DNA of 64,000 bases from Pseudomonadota bacterium (GTDB lineage Bacteria; Pseudomonadota; Gammaproteobacteria; Steroidobacterales; Steroidobacteraceae): positions 1 through 64,000 of the forward strand of contig JAEZFW010000028.1 of assembly GCA_023417315.1 (NCBI GenBank), read 5' to 3'. The notes under the pieces were generated by a model, which had not been told where the DNA came from, made no database searches, and was given only the letters and a program-made list of their open reading frames with translations. A program made the translations under genes and the position numbers. Of this stretch, positions 60,973-64,000 are shown piece by piece (position 1 is the first letter of the stretch; the number at the start of each line of letters is the position of its first letter).

Positions 60973-61665
60973 ATGCGCACAGTGCTTCTACTGCTAGCGA
61001 TGCTCGCGGCGCCCGCGCTCGTCAGCGCACAGACCGTTTGGAAGTGGGTCGACGACAAAGGGGTGACGCACTACTCCGATCGACCGATGCCTGGGGCAAC
61101 GAAGATGGAGCTATCGGTCGGGTCTACGGGAACGACTGCGAGCACCCCTCCCGCGCCCTCCTCGGTACCGTCTCGACAATCGAACGATCAGGATCGTGGG
61201 CCTGCGTATCGAACGATCAGTATCACCAGCCCAGGTCAGGGCGAATCGGTCGTCAACACGGGTGGCCAGGTTCACGTCAGCGTTCAAGTAGAACCAGCGA
61301 TTCGTCCCGGGCACGAGCTGCACCTCTATTTGGATGGACAGAGAATCGAGAACGGTTCTGGGGGATCGACTTCGTTCTCGCTCGCGGAAGTGCCACGAGG
61401 CGAGCACACGATCGTCGCGGTGGTCACGGATCGTGGTGGCAAGCGGCTGCAAGAGAGCGAGCGTGTCACGTTCTACGTGCGGCAGACCTCGGTCGCCAAT
61501 CCTCCTGTCGGTCCGGCACTCCGCAATCCTCCACGGCAGCGTTCGAGCAGCGCCGCCAACAAGCTTCCGCGTCAACAGCCCTCCTACTCCGATCTCAATG
61601 GGCCACGATCTGCCGCTGTCGATCCGCGCACGAATCGGCCAGCGAAGCCGCCGAAGAAACCCTGA
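60973..61665 (+). CDS. DUF4124-domain exported protein
   Basis: 230 residues from the ATG at 60973. Signal peptide about 1-20 (ALVSAQ), then a DUF4124 domain (about 20-45: VWKWVDDKGVTHYSDRPMPGATKMEL), a Ser/Pro-rich linker, an Ig-like beta domain (about 75-160: ISITSPGQGESVVN, HLYLDGQRIENGSGG, GEHTIVAVVTDRGGKRLQ) and a Pro/Arg-rich tail. Such a gene commonly sits between glnA and ntrB in gammaproteobacteria; role unknown. Confidence 0.82.
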   Translation: MRTVLLLLAMLAAPALVSAQTVWKWVDDKGVTHYSDRPMPGATKMELSVGSTGTTASTPPAPSSVPSRQSNDQDRGPAYRTISITSPGQGESVVNTGGQVHVSVQVEPAIRPGHELHLYLDGQRIENGSGGSTSFSLAEVPRGEHTIVAVVTDRGGKRLQESERVTFYVRQTSVANPPVGPALRNPPRQRSSSAANKLPRQQPSYSDLNGPRSAAVDPRTNRPAKPPKKP

Positions 61666-61741
61666 TCGTTAGCGCCTTGCGAGACGGCGCATCCGTCGAC
61701 CATGCGCCCACATCGTGTCGTCACGACCGAGGAAGGCGGTG

Positions 61742-62857
61742 ATGGTCGCACACGCTTCTACATTGCCTCATCGCGCGATGATTGAAGCCAGCCGCATCTT
61801 GGATGGACTGAGCACGAGCGTACTCATCGTCGATGAGCAGCACGCTGTGCTGTTCTTGAACAGCGCCGCCGAAACGCTGTTCGGAGTAAGTCGCAATCAG
61901 GCGCGCGGTCGTCCACTGCGCGAGCTCATTGCTGATGCATCGAGTCTCGATGTCGTTATCGAGCGCGCCGTGGAAACATGGCGTCCTTATTCGCGTCGTG
62001 AGCTCGCGTTGCGACCTCTCTATGGTGAAGGTGAATTGGTCGTCGATTGCACCGTCGCACCCTTCGAGGATCCAGGTGCTCATGGTGCCGTGATGATCGA
62101 GATCAGCGATGCCACTCAGCACCAACGCATCTCGCGGGAGACGGCGCTCCTCACGCAGATCGACGGCAGTCGATTGATGATCCGCCAGCTCGCTCACGAA
62201 ATAAAAAACCCGCTGGGTGGCTTGCGCGGCGCGGCGCAGCTACTCGCTCGTCAACTCGCCGACGCGTCGATGCGCGAGTACACCTCGATCATCATTAGCG
62301 AAGCCGATCGTCTCGTGGCGCTCGTCGATTCGCTCCTCGGCCCGGGACATGCACCGCGCAAAGAGTTGATCAACGTTCATGAGCTTCTGCAGCACGTGCG
62401 GCATTTGCTTGCTGCCGATGCACCCTCGATCGCGATAGACAGAGACTACGATCCGAGCTTGCCGCCGTTGCGGCTCGATCGAAACTTGATCATTCAAGCG
62501 ATGCTCAACCTGGGACGAAACGCTATGCAGGCGATTGCCCAGTCTCACATCTCCGGCGGCCGACTCATCTTGCGAACGCGCGCGTTGACAAATGTGAACA
62601 TCGGTGCGCGCCGTCACCGAGTTGTCGCGAGCGTGCAGTTCGAGGACAACGGACCGGGCGTACCCGAGCAATTGCGCGAGACGATTTTCTATCCACTTGT
62701 TACGGGTCGCAGCGACGGCACGGGCCTCGGACTTGCGATCGCGCAGGATCTCGTTGCACGCCACGATGGCCTGATCGAATTCGAGAGCCGCCCGGGTCGA
62801 ACCATTTTCACGATTCTCTTGCCTATCAACGCTTCCGATACCAGTGAAACCTCTTAA
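61742..62857 (+). CDS. ntrB: Nitrogen regulation sensor kinase NtrB
   Basis: 371 residues from the ATG at 61742, supported by AGGAAGG 6 bases upstream. N-terminal PAS domain (about 20-125: ILDGLSTSVLIVDEQHAVLFLNSAAETLFG), then the dimerisation/phosphoacceptor helix with His152 (LAHEIKNPLGGLRGAAQLL) and a catalytic ATPase domain with N box LNLGRNAMQAI, G1 EDNGPGVPE and G2 GTGLGLAIAQ. Soluble; receives the PII signal and phosphorylates NtrC. Overlaps ntrC by 14 bases. Confidence 0.95.
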   Translation: MVAHASTLPHRAMIEASRILDGLSTSVLIVDEQHAVLFLNSAAETLFGVSRNQARGRPLRELIADASSLDVVIERAVETWRPYSRRELALRPLYGEGELVVDCTVAPFEDPGAHGAVMIEISDATQHQRISRETALLTQIDGSRLMIRQLAHEIKNPLGGLRGAAQLLARQLADASMREYTSIIISEADRLVALVDSLLGPGHAPRKELINVHELLQHVRHLLAADAPSIAIDRDYDPSLPPLRLDRNLIIQAMLNLGRNAMQAIAQSHISGGRLILRTRALTNVNIGARRHRVVASVQFEDNGPGVPEQLRETIFYPLVTGRSDGTGLGLAIAQDLVARHDGLIEFESRPGRTIFTILLPINASDTSETS

Positions 62858-64000
62858 CGTCTGGCTCGTCGACGACGACGCCTCAATACGATGGGTCCTC
62901 GAGAAAGCGCTGCGCCAAGGCGGGATGTCGCCCACAGCGTTCGATCACGCGGATACGGCGCTCGCCGCACTGCGACGAGATCGTCCTGACGTGCTCATCA
63001 CCGATGTGCGCATGCCCGGCCGAAGCGGACTCGAGTTGCTCACGGAGATCCGCGGCAGCCAACCTGAGTTGCCTGTGATCGTGATGACGGCGCACTCGGA
63101 TCTGGACAGCGCCGTCGCTGCGTATCAAGGCGGCGCATTCGAATATTTGCCCAAGCCCTTTGATATCGATCAAGCGGTCGATCTCGTTCGACGCGCTGCC
63201 CAGCAGCGCATTCGAGTGGAAGAGACCTCGAGTGAGGCGCGGCGCATTCCCGAGATGCTGGGCCATGCGCCGGCAATGCAAGAGGTCTTTCGAGCGATCG
63301 GCCGATTGTCTCGCTCCAGTATGACGGTGCTCATCACTGGCGAATCTGGCACGGGCAAGGAGCTGGTGGCTCGCGCACTGCACAGACATAGCCCGCGCGC
63401 CAATAAAGCCTTCATCGCGCTCAACACGTCCGCATTCACCGCCGACCTGCTCGAGTCGGAGCTGTTCGGCCACGAGAAAGGTTCGTTCACCGGCGCTGAT
63501 CAACTTCGCAGGGGCCGCTTCGAGCAAGCGGACGGTGGAACGCTCTTCCTCGATGAGATCGGCGACATGTCGCCCCAACTGCAGACACGTTTGTTACGCG
63601 TGCTCGCAGAAGGCGAGTTCTACAGAGTGGGTGGTCAGGTGCCCGTGCGAGTCGATGTGCGTGTAATCGCAGCGACGCACCAGGATCTCGAGGAACGCGT
63701 GAAGCAGAATCTGTTTCGCGAAGATCTGCTGCATCGCCTGAATGTCATTCGCATCGAAGTACCGCCGCTGCGTTCACGTCGCGAAGATATTCCAGAGTTG
63801 CTTCTGCATTATCTCGATGCTGCTGCGATCGAGCTCGGCGTTGAACCGAAGACGCTCACACCTGAAGCGGCTGCGGTGTTATCGAACTTCGACTGGCCCG
63901 GCAACGTGCGTCAGCTAGTCAACGCATGCCGACGCCTCACGGTCACTGCACCCGGGCGGGAGATCAAGTCGGAAGACATCCCAGCAGATCTCGGCGGTTC
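62844..64000 (+). CDS. ntrC: Nitrogen response regulator NtrC (partial, 3' end beyond window)
   Basis: Open to the right edge: 385 codons visible from a GTG that overlaps the ntrB end. Receiver domain (about 1-122) with Asp11/Asp12, phosphoacceptor Asp54 (VLITDVRMPG), Thr82 and Lys104 in LPKPFD. Sigma-54 AAA+ domain (about 140-370) with Walker A GESGTGKE (Lys172), the sigma-54-contact loop GSFTGA (213-218), Walker B GGTLFLDEIGD and the sensor VRVIAATHQDLE. The C-terminal Fis-type HTH falls beyond the window. Likely activator of the glnA promoter upstream. Confidence 0.95.
   Translation, partial: MKPLNVWLVDDDASIRWVLEKALRQGGMSPTAFDHADTALAALRRDRPDVLITDVRMPGRSGLELLTEIRGSQPELPVIVMTAHSDLDSAVAAYQGGAFEYLPKPFDIDQAVDLVRRAAQQRIRVEETSSEARRIPEMLGHAPAMQEVFRAIGRLSRSSMTVLITGESGTGKELVARALHRHSPRANKAFIALNTSAFTADLLESELFGHEKGSFTGADQLRRGRFEQADGGTLFLDEIGDMSPQLQTRLLRVLAEGEFYRVGGQVPVRVDVRVIAATHQDLEERVKQNLFREDLLHRLNVIRIEVPPLRSRREDIPELLLHYLDAAAIELGVEPKTLTPEAAAVLSNFDWPGNVRQLVNACRRLTVTAPGREIKSEDIPADLGG

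Overview
The window is a gene-dense stretch of chromosome (GC about 60% by eye) from a gammaproteobacterium. It carries the replication-origin neighbourhood rpmH/rnpA/yidD/yidC/mnmE | dnaA-dnaN-recF-gyrB, a pilMNOPQ cluster divergent from a class A PBP, and a glnA-DUF4124-ntrB-ntrC order, all typical of the class. The mix of Pseudomonas-like and Xanthomonas-like neighbourhoods would fit a Steroidobacteraceae/Nevskiales-type organism, but that placement is an inference from gene order only.

Layout. 0-5.1 kb: pilQ-pilP-pilO-pilN-pilM (minus strand, type IV pilus alignment complex and secretin). 5.5-8.7 kb: PBP1A and a conserved unknown gene. 8.8-12.3 kb: citrate synthase, an M48 lipoprotein protease and L31 with a structured leader. 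12.7-16.1 kb: hemW-rdgB-rph and a PP2C phosphatase. 16.5-20 kb: yicC-gmk, a SIMPL protein and a secreted repeat-type protein. 20-25.9 kb: NfeD-like protein, mnmG, and a divergent topoisomerase IB / UvrD-Rep helicase pair sharing a LexA-type box. 26-29.3 kb: GH3 beta-glucosidase and a TIGR02001-like outer-membrane protein. 29.4-32 kb: an ECF sigma / anti-sigma / S8 peptidase operon. 32.1-33.6 kb: a secreted TonB-C protein and a TPR lipoprotein. 33.2-43 kb: a 12-gene Flp/Tad pilus operon on the minus strand. 43.4-45 kb: DUF4412 protein and a small HEXXH protein. 45-48.9 kb: mnmE-yidC-yidD-rnpA-rpmH. 49.1-55.3 kb: dnaA-oriC-dnaN-recF-gyrB. 55.3-59.1 kb: acyltransferase and glyQS. 59.4-64 kb: glnA under a sigma-54/NtrC-type promoter, DUF4124 protein, ntrB and the start of ntrC, which runs off the right edge.

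Most notable. (1) The ECF operon: the periplasmic part of the anti-sigma factor resembles the N-terminal prodomain of the S8 peptidase encoded directly downstream, suggesting a built-in sensor/protease pairing. (2) Two near-perfect parS sites lie inside recF, the second abutting an extended -10 promoter for gyrB. (3) A perfect LexA-type operator sits upstream of the UvrD/Rep-like helicase. (4) The Tad locus has an FHA-CpaF fusion, a 51-codon prepilin-like gene coupled by ATGA overlap, no TadZ or TadV in the cluster, and a hairpin-rich leader with an intrinsic terminator before flp. (5) A cluster of DnaA-box-like sequences lies upstream of rpmE, 38 kb from the origin. No tRNA, rRNA, insertion sequence, prophage or CRISPR array was seen.
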